This document shows, in pieces, positions 40,494 to 50,579 of a stretch of DNA of 64,000 nt (its first letter is position 1; each line of letters opens with the position of its first letter). Source of the DNA: Conexibacter sp. SYSU D00693 (GTDB lineage: Bacteria; Actinomycetota; Thermoleophilia; Solirubrobacterales; Solirubrobacteraceae); contig NZ_CP070950.1 in NCBI RefSeq assembly GCF_017084525.1, positions 1,674,001 to 1,738,000 on the forward strand, written 5' to 3'. Made by a program: the position numbers and the translations under genes. Under the pieces are notes generated by a model, which did no database searches, was not told the origin of the DNA, and saw only the letters and a list, made by a program, of their open reading frames with translations.

Positions 40494-42251
40494 TCAGGTG
40501 ACCTGGTAGAGCGGCCCGTCGCCGCCCTCGGGCGTGGTGAGGCGGCCGCCCTTGGCGGTGATCGCCCCGCACTGGACGCAGTTCGTGTAGTTCACGATCA
40601 CGTCCACCGTCTCGCTCTCGGGCTTCTCGAGCTGCTCGTCCGGGATCTCGTAGACCCCGGCCGGGCACATCCAGCGCCACGTCTCCGCGACGACGCGCGG
40701 GACGCGCTTCTGCACGCGGATGTGGTTCGGCGCGTCGTCACGGGTCGCGTTGCCCGTGATGAAGACCGAGGACAGCTTGTCGAACGTGTACTTGCCGTCC
40801 GGCTTGGGATAGCCGTCCTTGGTCTTGCCGATGAACATCGGGTGGCTGTCGTCGCGGGTCCAGCCGATCTTGCCGATCGGCAGCTTGCCCTTGGCGACCG
40901 TCAGCATGCCGGTGACCGGCGCGCCGAAGATGAGCCCCTTCTGCGCCATCGGCTGACGCGTGTTGCGGACCTCGTAGAGCTCCTTGCCCACCGAGGACTC
41001 CTCGATGGCGTCCTCGTAGGCCGCGAAGCTCGTCTCGCCGCGCTTGAGCGCCGCGTAGATGGCCTCGGCGGCCAGGATGCCCGACTTGATGCAGTGGTGG
41101 ACGCCCTTGAGCGCCACCGTGTCGACCATGCCGCCGGCGTCGCCGACGAGCACCGCGCCCGGCATCGAGAGCTTGGGCATCGACCAGTAGCCGCCGCCGG
41201 GCAGCGCCTTGGCGCCCCAGGCCGTGCGCTCGCCGCCCTCGAGGATCTTCTTGACCAGCGGGTGCATCTTGAACTGCTGGAGCAGGTCGTGGACCGAGGT
41301 GGTCGCGTCCGCGTAGTGGAGGTCCGCCACGACGCCGATCGACACGAGGTCGTCGCCCGTCTTGGCGTCCTTCATCGGGTAGATCCAGGTGCCGCCGGTG
41401 TGGCCGTACTTGGAGGAGATCTTCAGCGGCCAGGGCCCCAGCGTGTGGATGACCTTGTCCAGCGGCTTCGGGACCTTCCAGACCTCCTTGACCCCGAGCT
41501 CCCACACCTGGGGCTCGGCGCCTGCGGAGAGGTCGAACTCGCGGATCGCGGCGCCCGTGAGGTGGCCCCAGCAGCCCTCGGCGAGGACCGTCGCGTGGGC
41601 GACGATGTCGGTGCCGGGCTCGAAGTTGCCCAGGGGCTCGCCGTCCTTGCCGCGGCCCTTGTCGCCCGAGCGCACGCCCTTCACGCGCCCGTCCTCGACC
41701 AGGAGCTGCGTCGCCGCGGTCTCCGTGAGGATGTACGCCCCGCCCTCCTCGGCCTTCTCGGCCTGGAACCGCGCGAGCGCCGAGACCGAGACGACCTCGT
41801 TGCCGTGGTTCTTGAAGTTCGGCGGCGTCGGGACCCGCAGGGAGGTCTTCCCGTTGGGCAGCATGTAGACGGCTTCCTTCTCGACCTCGCCGAAGGCGAA
41901 GCCCGCCGTGCGCCAGTCCTCCCGGGACATCTCCGGGAAGAGCTCGAGCAGCGGCTCCGGCCGCATGACCGCGCCGGACAGGTTGTGCCCGCCGCAGACC
42001 TTGGCCTTCTCGATGATCGCGACCGGGACCTCGCCCAGGCGCTCCATCGTCTCGGGGTCGTCCGCGAGGAGCTGCAGGAGGCGGTTGGCGGTGGCGAGGC
42101 CGGCGGTGCCACCGCCGACGATCGCCACGCCGACCTCGATCCGCTCGTCCTCCGCGTCGAGCTCACGCTTGATGAACTCGTTCGGGGAGTCGACGGGCGG
42201 CGGGTACGCCGCGGGGACCGCGGCGCGCCCGTTGCCGTTGTGTCCGGCCAT
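40494..42251 (-). CDS. Electron-transfer flavoprotein:quinone oxidoreductase, three-Cys variant
   Basis: Takes electrons from ETF and passes them to membrane quinone. 585 residues: FAD loop VAIVGGGTAGLATANRL (about residues 43-59), ETF-QO body (YGHTGGTWIYPMKD, VLVGDAGGMVDTVALKGVHH) and the C-terminal ferredoxin-like 4Fe-4S module. The usual four cluster cysteines are reduced to three: C529, C558 and C561; the fourth position (564) is Ile in NCVQCGAIT. The rest of the module (TPEGGDGPLYQ) is normal. Third gene of the etfB-etfA operon. Confidence 0.9.
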   Translation of the reverse strand: MAGHNGNGRAAVPAAYPPPVDSPNEFIKRELDAEDERIEVGVAIVGGGTAGLATANRLLQLLADDPETMERLGEVPVAIIEKAKVCGGHNLSGAVMRPEPLLELFPEMSREDWRTAGFAFGEVEKEAVYMLPNGKTSLRVPTPPNFKNHGNEVVSVSALARFQAEKAEEGGAYILTETAATQLLVEDGRVKGVRSGDKGRGKDGEPLGNFEPGTDIVAHATVLAEGCWGHLTGAAIREFDLSAGAEPQVWELGVKEVWKVPKPLDKVIHTLGPWPLKISSKYGHTGGTWIYPMKDAKTGDDLVSIGVVADLHYADATTSVHDLLQQFKMHPLVKKILEGGERTAWGAKALPGGGYWSMPKLSMPGAVLVGDAGGMVDTVALKGVHHCIKSGILAAEAIYAALKRGETSFAAYEDAIEESSVGKELYEVRNTRQPMAQKGLIFGAPVTGMLTVAKGKLPIGKIGWTRDDSHPMFIGKTKDGYPKPDGKYTFDKLSSVFITGNATRDDAPNHIRVQKRVPRVVAETWRWMCPAGVYEIPDEQLEKPESETVDVIVNYTNCVQCGAITAKGGRLTTPEGGDGPLYQVT

Positions 42252-42265
42252 GGGGTGAGTCCTTC

Positions 42266-43240
42266 CTAGCCGCGCTTCGCGGCGACGGCCTCGGTGAGCT
42301 TCGGCAGGATCTTGTTCAGGTCCCCGACGATGCCGAGGTCCGAGAACTCGAAGATCGGGGCGTTCGCGTCCTTGTTGATCGCCACGATGTTCTCCGACGA
42401 CTGCATGCCCACCTTGTGCTGGATGGCGCCGGAGATGCCGGCGGCCAGGTAGAGCTTCGGCGCGACCGTCTTGCCGGTCTGGCCGATCTGGGCGGCGTAC
42501 GGGTACCAGCCGGCGTCGACCACCGCGCGGGTCGCCGCGACGGACGCGCCGTCGCCGAACGCCTTCGCGAGGTCCTCGCAGAGCTGGAAGCCCTCGGCCT
42601 TGCCGAGGCCGCGGCCGCCGGCGACGAGGACGTCGGCGTCCTCGATGTTCACGTCGGCGCCGCGCTGCTCGCCGCGGACCTTGATGGTGGCCTGCGTCGA
42701 CTGCGGGGCCAGGTCGACCGAGACGTCCTCGACCGAGGCCGAGCCGCCGGACTCGCTGATCTCGAAGGCGTTGAGGCGGCCGATGATGACGCCCTTGCCC
42801 TTCGGGAAGTGGATCTCGGAGATCGCGGTGTCGCCGAGGATCGGGCGCTCGGCGACGAGGGCGTCGCCCTCGGCACGGACCGCCGTGACCTCCATCGCGA
42901 CGCCACCCTCGATGCGGGCGGCCAGGCCGGCGCCGACCTCGAAGCCCAGGAGGCCGCCGCCGAAGATCGCCCAGTTGATGCCGTTGTCGTCCATGACCTT
43001 GGCCATGGCGTCGACGACGGGCTGGGCGAGGCCCTCGGGGGCCTCGACGCGGTAGACCTTCGACGCGCCGTAGGCGCCCAGGGAGGACGCGGCGTCGTCG
43101 GAGATGCCCTCGCCCACGACGATCGCGTGCGCCTCGCCGCCCAGCGACTGGGCGAGCTTGGCGGCCTCGGAGACCGCGCCGAGCGAGTTCTTGTTGATCG
43201 CGCCCTCGTAGTGCAGCGCGTAGACCAGGATGTTCGCCAT
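42266..43240 (-). CDS. etfA: Electron-transfer flavoprotein alpha subunit
   Basis: Carries the FAD of ETF, 324 residues. The C-terminal FAD-binding domain shows [55 protein letters not shown] and [20 protein letters not shown]. The N-terminal domain pairs with EtfB. 15 nt after etfB and 14 nt before the ETF-QO gene. Confidence 0.97.
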   Translation of the reverse strand: MANILVYALHYEGAINKNSLGAVSEAAKLAQSLGGEAHAIVVGEGISDDAASSLGAYGASKVYRVEAPEGLAQPVVDAMAKVMDDNGINWAIFGGGLLGFEVGAGLAARIEGGVAMEVTAVRAEGDALVAERPILGDTAISEIHFPKGKGVIIGRLNAFEISESGGSASVEDVSVDLAPQSTQATIKVRGEQRGADVNIEDADVLVAGGRGLGKAEGFQLCEDLAKAFGDGASVAATRAVVDAGWYPYAAQIGQTGKTVAPKLYLAAGISGAIQHKVGMQSSENIVAINKDANAPIFEFSDLGIVGDLNKILPKLTEAVAAKRG

Positions 43241-43255
43241 CAGTTCTTCCTCTTC

Positions 43256-44050
43256 CTAGATCAGCTTGCGCTGCTCGAGCCAGGCGACGATCTTCTCGAC
43301 GGTCTCCGCCGTGTCCTCGTCCTCGATGATCTCGCCGGCGGCCTTCTGCGGCGGCTGCTTGGCGGCGGTCCAGCGCGCGCCCGAGTTCTCCTTGCCGACC
43401 TTGCCGGTGTCGACGTCGGCCTCGCCCGCGGCGAGCTTCTCGAGCGGCTTCTTCTTCGCGCCCATGATCGCCTTGAGCGACGGGTAGCGCGGCTCGTTGA
43501 TCGCGTCGCCGACCGAGATGACGGCCGGGACCTTGACCTCGACGGTGTCGTAGCCGTACTCGGCCTGGCGCTCGCAGGTGAGCGAGCTGCCGTCGCCGAT
43601 GTCGAGCTTGACGACCTGGGTGACCGACGGCATGCCGAGGTACTCGGCCACGACGGCGCCGATCGTGTAGCACTCGCCGTCGTCGGACTGCTGGCCGAGG
43701 AGGACGAGGTCCGGGTTCTCGCGCTTGAGCACCTGGCTGAGCGCGTAGCCCGTGGCGACGACGTCGGAGCCGGCGAGCGCGTCGTCGGAGAGGTGGACCG
43801 AGCGGTCGGCGCCCAGCGACACGGCCTTGTGCAGCGCGCGCATGGCCGACTCGGGGCCCATCGTCACGGCGACGACCTCGTCGACCGAGACGGCGCCGCC
43901 CTCCTTGATCTGCATCGCCGCCTCGATGGCGTGCGTGTCGTAGGGGTTCAGGTTCTTCTCCCCCGCGCGGTCCATGAGACCGCTCCCCGGGTCCAGCCGC
44001 TTCTGCACGGCGGCGTCCGGCACTTCTTTGACCAGCACGCAGATCTTCAT
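43256..44050 (-). CDS. etfB: Electron-transfer flavoprotein beta subunit
   Basis: 264 residues with the EtfB start KICVLVKEVPDA, NLNPYDTHAIEAAM, the AMP-site DLVLLGQQSDDGECYTIG and YPSLKAIMGAKKKPLEKL. ATG 44050 has a strong ribosome site AGGAGGACTTG directly before it, in contrast to the leaderless genes here. An operator-like palindrome lies about 50 nt upstream. Confidence 0.97.
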   Translation of the reverse strand: MKICVLVKEVPDAAVQKRLDPGSGLMDRAGEKNLNPYDTHAIEAAMQIKEGGAVSVDEVVAVTMGPESAMRALHKAVSLGADRSVHLSDDALAGSDVVATGYALSQVLKRENPDLVLLGQQSDDGECYTIGAVVAEYLGMPSVTQVVKLDIGDGSSLTCERQAEYGYDTVEVKVPAVISVGDAINEPRYPSLKAIMGAKKKPLEKLAAGEADVDTGKVGKENSGARWTAAKQPPQKAAGEIIEDEDTAETVEKIVAWLEQRKLI

Positions 44051-44096
44051 CAAGTCCTCCTGTGGCAAACGGACGTTCGGAACGATAGTGGAAGCG

Positions 44097-44116
44097 TTGA
44101 CTGACGAGTCAGTCGG
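44097..44116. promoter_or_regulatory. TetR/FadR-like operator upstream of the ETF operon
   Basis: ACTGAC-GA-GTCAGT (44100-44113) is a perfect palindrome within TTGACTGACGAGTCAGTCGG. Its shape (TGACTGAC-N2-GTCAGTC) resembles operators of TetR-type regulators of fatty-acid degradation. Resemblance and place are the only evidence. Confidence 0.5.
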
Positions 44117-44182
44117 GCCGCGTGGGGCGTCGAGGACCGGCGCGGAGACGCTCCGCGCCACCCCGCTGGTCGGCGTGCGCGG

Positions 44183-44599
44183 CTAGGCGCGCGCCGAGAC
44201 GCCGTTGCGGATGAAGTCGATGATGTCCTGGGTCGGCGATCCCGGGGTGAAGACCTCCGCCACCCCGAGCTCCTTGAGCTCCGGGATGTCGTCGGCCGGG
44301 ATCGTGCCCCCGACGGTCAGCAGCACGTCCTCGACGCCCTGCTCCTTGAGCAGCTCCGCGATGCGCGGCACGAGCGTCATGTGGGCGCCAGAGAGGATCG
44401 ACAGGCCGACCGCGTCGGCGTCCTCCTGGATGACGGTCTCGACGATCTGCTCCGGGGTCTGGTGCAGCCCCGTGTAGATGACCTCCATGCCGGCGTCGCG
44501 CAGCGCCCGCGCGATGATCTTCGCGCCCCGGTCGTGCCCGTCGAGCCCGGGCTTCGCGACGACGACGCGGATCTTGCGGGAGGTGGACGCACTGGCCAT
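44183..44599 (-). CDS. icmB: Acyl-CoA mutase small (cobalamin-binding) subunit, probable IcmB
   Basis: 138 residues: a free-standing B12-binding domain with D20xH22xxG25 ([11 protein letters not shown]; His replaces the lower cobalt ligand), SILSGAH and [11 protein letters not shown]. The size matches IcmB of Streptomyces (about 136 residues) and fits the separate catalytic subunit at 48092-49753. Together they would interconvert isobutyryl-CoA and n-butyryl-CoA by a radical mechanism. A TACGAT box is 9 nt upstream of the ATG. It could also serve a methylmalonyl-CoA mutase elsewhere. Confidence 0.85.
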   Translation of the reverse strand: MASASTSRKIRVVVAKPGLDGHDRGAKIIARALRDAGMEVIYTGLHQTPEQIVETVIQEDADAVGLSILSGAHMTLVPRIAELLKEQGVEDVLLTVGGTIPADDIPELKELGVAEVFTPGSPTQDIIDFIRNGVSARA

Positions 44600-44608
44600 G
44601 GGCGCGGG

Positions 44609-44614
44609 ATCGTA
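44609..44614 (-). promoter_or_regulatory. -10 box of probable leaderless icmB promoter
   Basis: Minus-strand TACGAT, 9 nt, ATG at 44599. No ribosome site fits in between. Confidence 0.5.
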
Positions 44615-44691
44615 CCTCCGCGCGCGCGAAGGACGCTTCCCGGTCGCAGGGGGGTGGCTCCGGTCTGAGCGAAGCCGCCCGCCACGGGCGG

Positions 44692-44697
44692 TAGCGT
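44692..44697 (+). promoter_or_regulatory. -10 box of probable leaderless promoter
   Basis: TAGCGT, 8 nt, ATG at 44706; preceded by the hairpin CCGCCCG-CCA-CGGGCGG (44675-44691). Confidence 0.5.
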
Positions 44698-44705
44698 CCG
44701 CGCCG

Positions 44706-44987
44706 ATGGCGGAGATCGAGGTCGGCGACGTGGTCCTCGCGCGCGGGTCGACCGGGCGCTTCTGGGCGCAGGTCAAGGCCGTCCGCCTCGGGCGCCTCGC
44801 GGTGGAGCGCTGCGACGGCCGCCCCTCCGGACCGCTGAGCCGGCGCGACGTGCTGCGCGTCTTCAAGGACGCCGGCGCGCCGGACGGGCGGCTGCCGTCG
44901 CCGGGGCGCGAGCGGCCGAGCGGGCAGCTGCGGCTGGACCTGGGCAAGGGCCCGGCGCCCGACGACGACGCCGCGGCGTCGGGCTGA
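44706..44987 (+). CDS. Small hypothetical protein
   Basis: 93 residues, not recognised. The first 55 ([20 protein letters not shown], then [14 protein letters not shown]) look like a small SH3-type beta-barrel; the rest is Pro/Asp-rich and probably disordered. The leaderless-type -10 box and strong GC-ending codon use support a real gene. Confidence 0.55.
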   Translation: MAEIEVGDVVLARGSTGRFWAQVKAVRLGRLAVERCDGRPSGPLSRRDVLRVFKDAGAPDGRLPSPGRERPSGQLRLDLGKGPAPDDDAAASG

Positions 44988-45017
44988 GCGACGACCCCGC
45001 GAGGCGGTCTGCTGGTC

Positions 45018-45060
45018 GAGCGGGGACTTGGGGTCGCCTGGCGACCCCAAGTCCCCGCTC
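45018..45060. terminator. Perfect 20-bp hairpin, bidirectional terminator
   Basis: GAGCGGGGACTTGGGGTCGC and its exact complement face each other around CTG, in the 92-bp gap between convergent genes. It shares the core GGGGACTTG with the hairpin at 644-690. Confidence 0.75.
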
Positions 45061-45079
45061 GTCCGTCGAGGCGGCAGGC

Positions 45080-45430
45080 CTACGCCGACCCCGCGCCCGC
45101 GACCCAGTCGACGAGCGCGTGCGGGTCGTCCTTGGGGACGACGCGGACGTCGAGGCCGGCGAGGGAGGCCTCCATCTCGTCCGAGGACCAGCCGGTGTAG
45201 ATCACCAGCGGGGTCTGGTCGCCGGCCTCGCGCAGGCGGATCGCGACCTCCGTGCCCGTGAGGTCGGGCATGCGGTGGTCGAGGACGACGGCGTCGAAGC
45301 GCTCGCGGCCCAGGCGGTCGAGGGCCGCGAGGCCGCCGCTCTCGTCCGCCACCTCCACCCCGCGCTCCTCGAGGAGCACGCGGTTGAGGAAGCGGATGGA
45401 GGGCTCGTCGTCGACGAGGAGCGCCCGCAT
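45080..45430 (-). CDS. Stand-alone response-regulator receiver domain
   Basis: 116 residues: only the receiver fold, no output domain. Acidic pocket D7/D8, phospho-acceptor D51 (VVLDHRMPDLTG), T79 and K100 (VVPKDD) are intact. Such CheY-like proteins act through partner contacts; no histidine kinase is in the window. Followed closely on the same strand is the secreted protein gene's stop (8 nt). Confidence 0.88.
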   Translation of the reverse strand: MRALLVDDEPSIRFLNRVLLEERGVEVADESGGLAALDRLGRERFDAVVLDHRMPDLTGTEVAIRLREAGDQTPLVIYTGWSSDEMEASLAGLDVRVVPKDDPHALVDWVAGAGSA

Positions 45431-45437
45431 GCTCGTC

Positions 45438-46067
45438 CTACCGGCTCTTGTAGGGGTCGACCTGGACGTCGTCGATCTGCCAGGTCGACGTGCCGACCGC
45501 GGTGAAGCGGAACGCGATGGGGGTCTTGAGGCCCGGGAGCAGCGGCAGCAGGTTCCCGACGACGAGGACCGGCGGGGTCGGCGCCCACTGGCCCTGGCGC
45601 AGGATCGTGCCGATCGGCAGCGAGTACAGGAGGCCGAGGGTGTCCTCGAGCAGGACGTCGACGCGCAGGTGGTCGAGCAGGCCGGCGATCGGCACGGTGC
45701 CCGAGGACTTGGCGAACAGGCGCAGGGTCGGGTGGCCGAGGCCGACGCACATCGCCGGCGAGGTCACGCTGGCGCCCGGCTCGAGGCGCAGGGAGCTCGT
45801 GTGGCCGTCGCCCAGGACGTTGAACGGCTCGTTGCCGTCGACGACGCTCGCGCCGTGGGTGGCGCCCCAGTGGTCCGAGCCCTCCTCGAAATCGCCGCCG
45901 GGCACCGTCGTGTAGTTCGCGATGTCCAGCCAGGGCAGGAAGGTCTTGTCGAGCGACTGCTGCGAGCAGTCCTTCGCCGTCTCCACCAGCAGCCCCGCCT
46001 GTGCGGCGGAGGGCGCGGCCAGCGCGGCGACGGTGGCGATGGCGGCAGCGAGCAGTCGTCCTCTCAT
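45438..46067 (-). CDS. Secreted hypothetical protein
   Basis: 209 residues with a signal peptide (RGRLLAAAIATVAALAAPSA). The mature part begins GLLVETAKDCSQQSLDKTF and holds a carbohydrate-binding-module-like beta-sandwich pattern (GGDFEEGSDHWG... STWQIDDVQVDPY), as in proteins with concanavalin-like domains. Longer starts upstream are possible (46157), but ATG 46067 opens the signal peptide directly. Function unknown. Confidence 0.6.
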   Translation of the reverse strand: MRGRLLAAAIATVAALAAPSAAQAGLLVETAKDCSQQSLDKTFLPWLDIANYTTVPGGDFEEGSDHWGATHGASVVDGNEPFNVLGDGHTSSLRLEPGASVTSPAMCVGLGHPTLRLFAKSSGTVPIAGLLDHLRVDVLLEDTLGLLYSLPIGTILRQGQWAPTPPVLVVGNLLPLLPGLKTPIAFRFTAVGTSTWQIDDVQVDPYKSR

Positions 46068-46242
46068 GCTTGGCCCATCGGTGTGTTCTGGGGAGGACGG
46101 CATCGAACATCCGTCCATCTCGACCCTGGACACCGGGCTCGTCGGACACCCGTCCACGCGGGACCGTCCGTCGGGCGCCGGTCATCCCGCGTCGTACACG
46201 AAGTCGATACATGCGCGCCGCTGGCAGGAGGACCATCGGCCC

Positions 46243-47739
46243 ATGCCACGCACGCGCCTCTCGGCCCTGGACGCGAGCTTCCTGCGGGTGGAGAGCCCCA
46301 CCGCCCACATGCACGTCGCCTGGAAGGGCCGGTTCCGCCCGCTGCCGGGCCGGCCGCTGCCGACGCTCGAGCTGCTGCGCCGGTCGATCGCCGCCCGCGT
46401 GGCCCACGCCGAGCGCTTCCGCCAGCGCCTCGCGTTCCCGCCCGGCGGGCTCGGCGAGCCGGTGTGGGTCGACGACGAGCACTTCTGCGTCGAGCACCAC
46501 GTGCGGGCGTTCAGCGCCGACGACGACGTCCTGGACCGCCGCGACTTCGACGCGCTGGCCGACCGCGCGCTCTCCGAGCCGCTGGACCGCCGGCGCGCGC
46601 TGTGGCGGGTGCACCTCGCGCCGCGGCTCGACGACGGGACGGTGGGCCTCGTCATGCAGGTCCACCACGCGATGGTCGACGGCCAGAGCGCGGTCGAGCT
46701 GGCGCTGCTGCTGCTCGACGTCGCGCCGGACGCCGAGGTGCCCGACACGCCGGTGGCCTGGCGTCCGGCCCCCGCGCCCTCCCCCACGCGGCTGGCCGTC
46801 GAGGCGCTGGCCGACGCGGGCGCCGAGTCGCTGCGCGCCGCGCGCAGCGCCGCCCGGACCGCGCGCTCACCGCGCGCGAGCGTCCGCATCGCCGACACGC
46901 TGCGGCGCACCGCGCTCACCCTCGGCGAGGACGTCCTGCGCCCGGCGCCGAGCTCGTACGTGAACGTGCCGATCGGCCCGCGCCGCACGCTCGTGCACCA
47001 CACGACGGCGCTCGGCCCGCTGCTCGAGCTGCGCCGGCGCCTGCACGTGACGCTCAACGACGTCTGCCTCGCCGCGGTGGCGGGGGCGATGCGCGAGCTG
47101 GCCCTGCGCGGCGGCGTGGCGCCCGCGCCGATGAAGGTCATGGTCCCGGTCTCGCGGCGCGGCGCCGACGAGGCGACCGACCTCGGCAACCGGATCGCGT
47201 TCGTCTTCGTCGAGCTGCCGGTCCACCTGGCGCGCGCGGCCGACCGCGTCGCGGCGGTGCACGCCGCGACCTCGCGGTTCAAGCGCGACGACCGCGCCTC
47301 CGGCGGCGAGGCCCTGCTGGGCGCGCTCGGCGTCCTGCCCGAGCCGCTGCGCGACCGCGCCGCCCGGCTGGCCGCCAGCCCGCGGATGTACAACATGGTC
47401 GTCTCGAACGTGCAGGGCCCGCGCTTCCCGGTCCACCTGCTGGGCTGCGAGCTGCTCGAGGCCGCGCCGGTGATCCCGCTCTCCGACGGCCACGCGCTGT
47501 CGGTCGGCATCTTCAGCCACCGCGACACGATCACCTTCGGGGCGTACGCGGACCCGACGGCGCTGCCGGACGTGGCCGACCTGCCCGGGGCGCTGTCGGC
47601 GGCGCTGCTCGCGCTGCAGGGGCTCGTCTCGCGCGGGCGCGACCACGGGCCGCGGCTGGCCTACGTCGCGCCGGAGGTGCGCGACCACGCCGACGGGACG
47701 CGGTTCGACCGCGAGCCCGTCCAGGCGCTGCGGCGCTAG
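46243..47739 (+). CDS. Wax ester synthase / diacylglycerol acyltransferase (WS/DGAT)
   Basis: Esterifies acyl-CoA to long alcohols or diacylglycerol to make storage lipid at the membrane. 498 residues; the catalytic motif HHxxxDG is H141-H142-A-M-V-D146-G147, with the later NVQGP block (MVVSNVQGPRFPVHLLG) and SLNDVCLAAVAGA-like VTLNDVCLAAVAGAM. An AGGAGG sits 12 nt before ATG 46243. The adjacent mutase, thiolase and ETF genes fit an acyl-CoA metabolism region. Confidence 0.92.
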   Translation: MPRTRLSALDASFLRVESPTAHMHVAWKGRFRPLPGRPLPTLELLRRSIAARVAHAERFRQRLAFPPGGLGEPVWVDDEHFCVEHHVRAFSADDDVLDRRDFDALADRALSEPLDRRRALWRVHLAPRLDDGTVGLVMQVHHAMVDGQSAVELALLLLDVAPDAEVPDTPVAWRPAPAPSPTRLAVEALADAGAESLRAARSAARTARSPRASVRIADTLRRTALTLGEDVLRPAPSSYVNVPIGPRRTLVHHTTALGPLLELRRRLHVTLNDVCLAAVAGAMRELALRGGVAPAPMKVMVPVSRRGADEATDLGNRIAFVFVELPVHLARAADRVAAVHAATSRFKRDDRASGGEALLGALGVLPEPLRDRAARLAASPRMYNMVVSNVQGPRFPVHLLGCELLEAAPVIPLSDGHALSVGIFSHRDTITFGAYADPTALPDVADLPGALSAALLALQGLVSRGRDHGPRLAYVAPEVRDHADGTRFDREPVQALRR

Positions 47740-48081
47740 CTAGCGGACGCGGAGCGTCATCCGCATGCCCTCGTCCTCGTGGAGGGTGCAGACGATGCGG
47801 TAGGTGCCCTTGCGGGTGAGGGTGCGGGTGTAGCTGCCCGAGGTCTGCGTCTTCGACGAGAACCGCTGCGGACCCCCGTCCACCACGACGTTGTGCGGCG
47901 CCTCGCCCTGCCACGTCCAGCGGACCTTCGTGCCCTTGCTCACGGTGAGCGACTTGGGCGCGAAGAGGTCGTCCTTCACGGCGACGGTCTTCGTGCCCGC
48001 GGCGCCGGCCGGACCGGCGACGACGACGGCCACCCCGGCGAGGGCGAGGGCGGTGAGGGCGGCGGGACGGCGAAGGTGCAT
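47740..48081 (-). CDS. Secreted plastocyanin-like blue copper protein
   Basis: 113 residues: signal peptide (PAALTALALAGVAVVVAG), then a cupredoxin barrel (TVAVKDDLFAPKSLTVSKGT). The copper ligands are complete: H63 (GEAPHNVV), C98, H101 and M106 (CTLHEDEGM). It would carry single electrons outside the membrane. Its stop and that of the convergent WS/DGAT gene are directly adjacent (TAGCTA). The partner is not evident. Confidence 0.9.
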   Translation of the reverse strand: MHLRRPAALTALALAGVAVVVAGPAGAAGTKTVAVKDDLFAPKSLTVSKGTKVRWTWQGEAPHNVVVDGGPQRFSSKTQTSGSYTRTLTRKGTYRIVCTLHEDEGMRMTLRVR

Positions 48082-48091
48082 GCCGGGTCTC

Positions 48092-49753
<1,662 letters not shown>

Positions 49754-49760
49754 GGCGCGA

Positions 49761-49766
49761 AGCGTA
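49761..49766 (-). promoter_or_regulatory. -10 box of probable leaderless icmA promoter
   Basis: Minus-strand TACGCT, 7 nt, ATG at 49753. Confidence 0.55.
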
Positions 49767-49796
49767 GTCGACGCCATGTCAGACGATGCGTCCGTC

Positions 49797-50579
49797 TCAG
49801 CGCATCGGCGCCAGGCGCCGGCCGGCCGCGCCGAGGGCCGCGGCGGCCGCCAGCGCGCCCGCCATCTTGAGCCGCCCACCGAGGCGGTCGAGGCGCACGA
49901 CCTCCCACCCCTCCTCGCGCGCGACACGCAGCAGCGGGCCGTCCGGGTTGACCGCCACGGGGTGGCCGACGGCGCGCAGCATCGGCAGGTCGGACTCCGA
50001 GTCCGAGTAGGCCCACGACTGCGCGAGGTCGATCCCCTCGCGCTCGGCCACGAGCGCCACGGCCTGCGCCTTGCCCTCGCGATAGGCCATCGGGCCGCTG
50101 AGGCGCCCGGTGTAGACGCCGTCGACCTCCTCGAGCCCGGTCCCGACCGCGCCGTCGAAGCCCAGCACGTGGGCCACCATGTCGGCGGTGTCCTGCGAGG
50201 CCGCGGTGGCGATGAACACCCGCCGGCCCGCGTCCTGGTGGTCCCAGGCGATCGCCAGCATCTGCGGGTACAGGCGGGGCAGGACGCCGGCCAGGACCTG
50301 CGGGCCGAGTCGCGCGAAGTCGACGACGCGCTTGCCCGTGAGCATGTCCCCCACCCGCTGGGAGACCTTGCGCGTTCCCTCGTCGGTCGACCCGCGCAGG
50401 CGGAAGAGGACGTTCTCGTAGGCGTCCGAGGCGAGCTGGCGGCGGCTCATCAGGCCCGCGCCGGCGGCGGCGCGGGCCCAGAAGTAGCCGCTCGAGCCGG
50501 ACATGAGCGTCCGGTCGAGGTCGAAGAAGGCGGCGCTGGCGCCGCCGGGCACGGCTGGGTCGCTAGGAGCCGTTCCCAT
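49797..50579 (-). CDS. HAD-superfamily IB phosphatase
   Basis: 260 residues with the subfamily IB layout: D20xD22 nucleophile pair ([13 protein letters not shown]), helical cap, TAASQ motif II (FIATAAS), Lys motif (GKAQAV) and [11 protein letters not shown] acidic motif. Relatives dephosphorylate phosphoserine or lysophospholipids; a C-terminal hydrophobic segment ([16 protein letters not shown]) suggests membrane contact. Overlaps the thiolase gene by 17 nt. Confidence 0.87.
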   Translation of the reverse strand: MGTAPSDPAVPGGASAAFFDLDRTLMSGSSGYFWARAAAGAGLMSRRQLASDAYENVLFRLRGSTDEGTRKVSQRVGDMLTGKRVVDFARLGPQVLAGVLPRLYPQMLAIAWDHQDAGRRVFIATAASQDTADMVAHVLGFDGAVGTGLEEVDGVYTGRLSGPMAYREGKAQAVALVAEREGIDLAQSWAYSDSESDLPMLRAVGHPVAVNPDGPLLRVAREEGWEVVRLDRLGGRLKMAGALAAAAALGAAGRRLAPMR

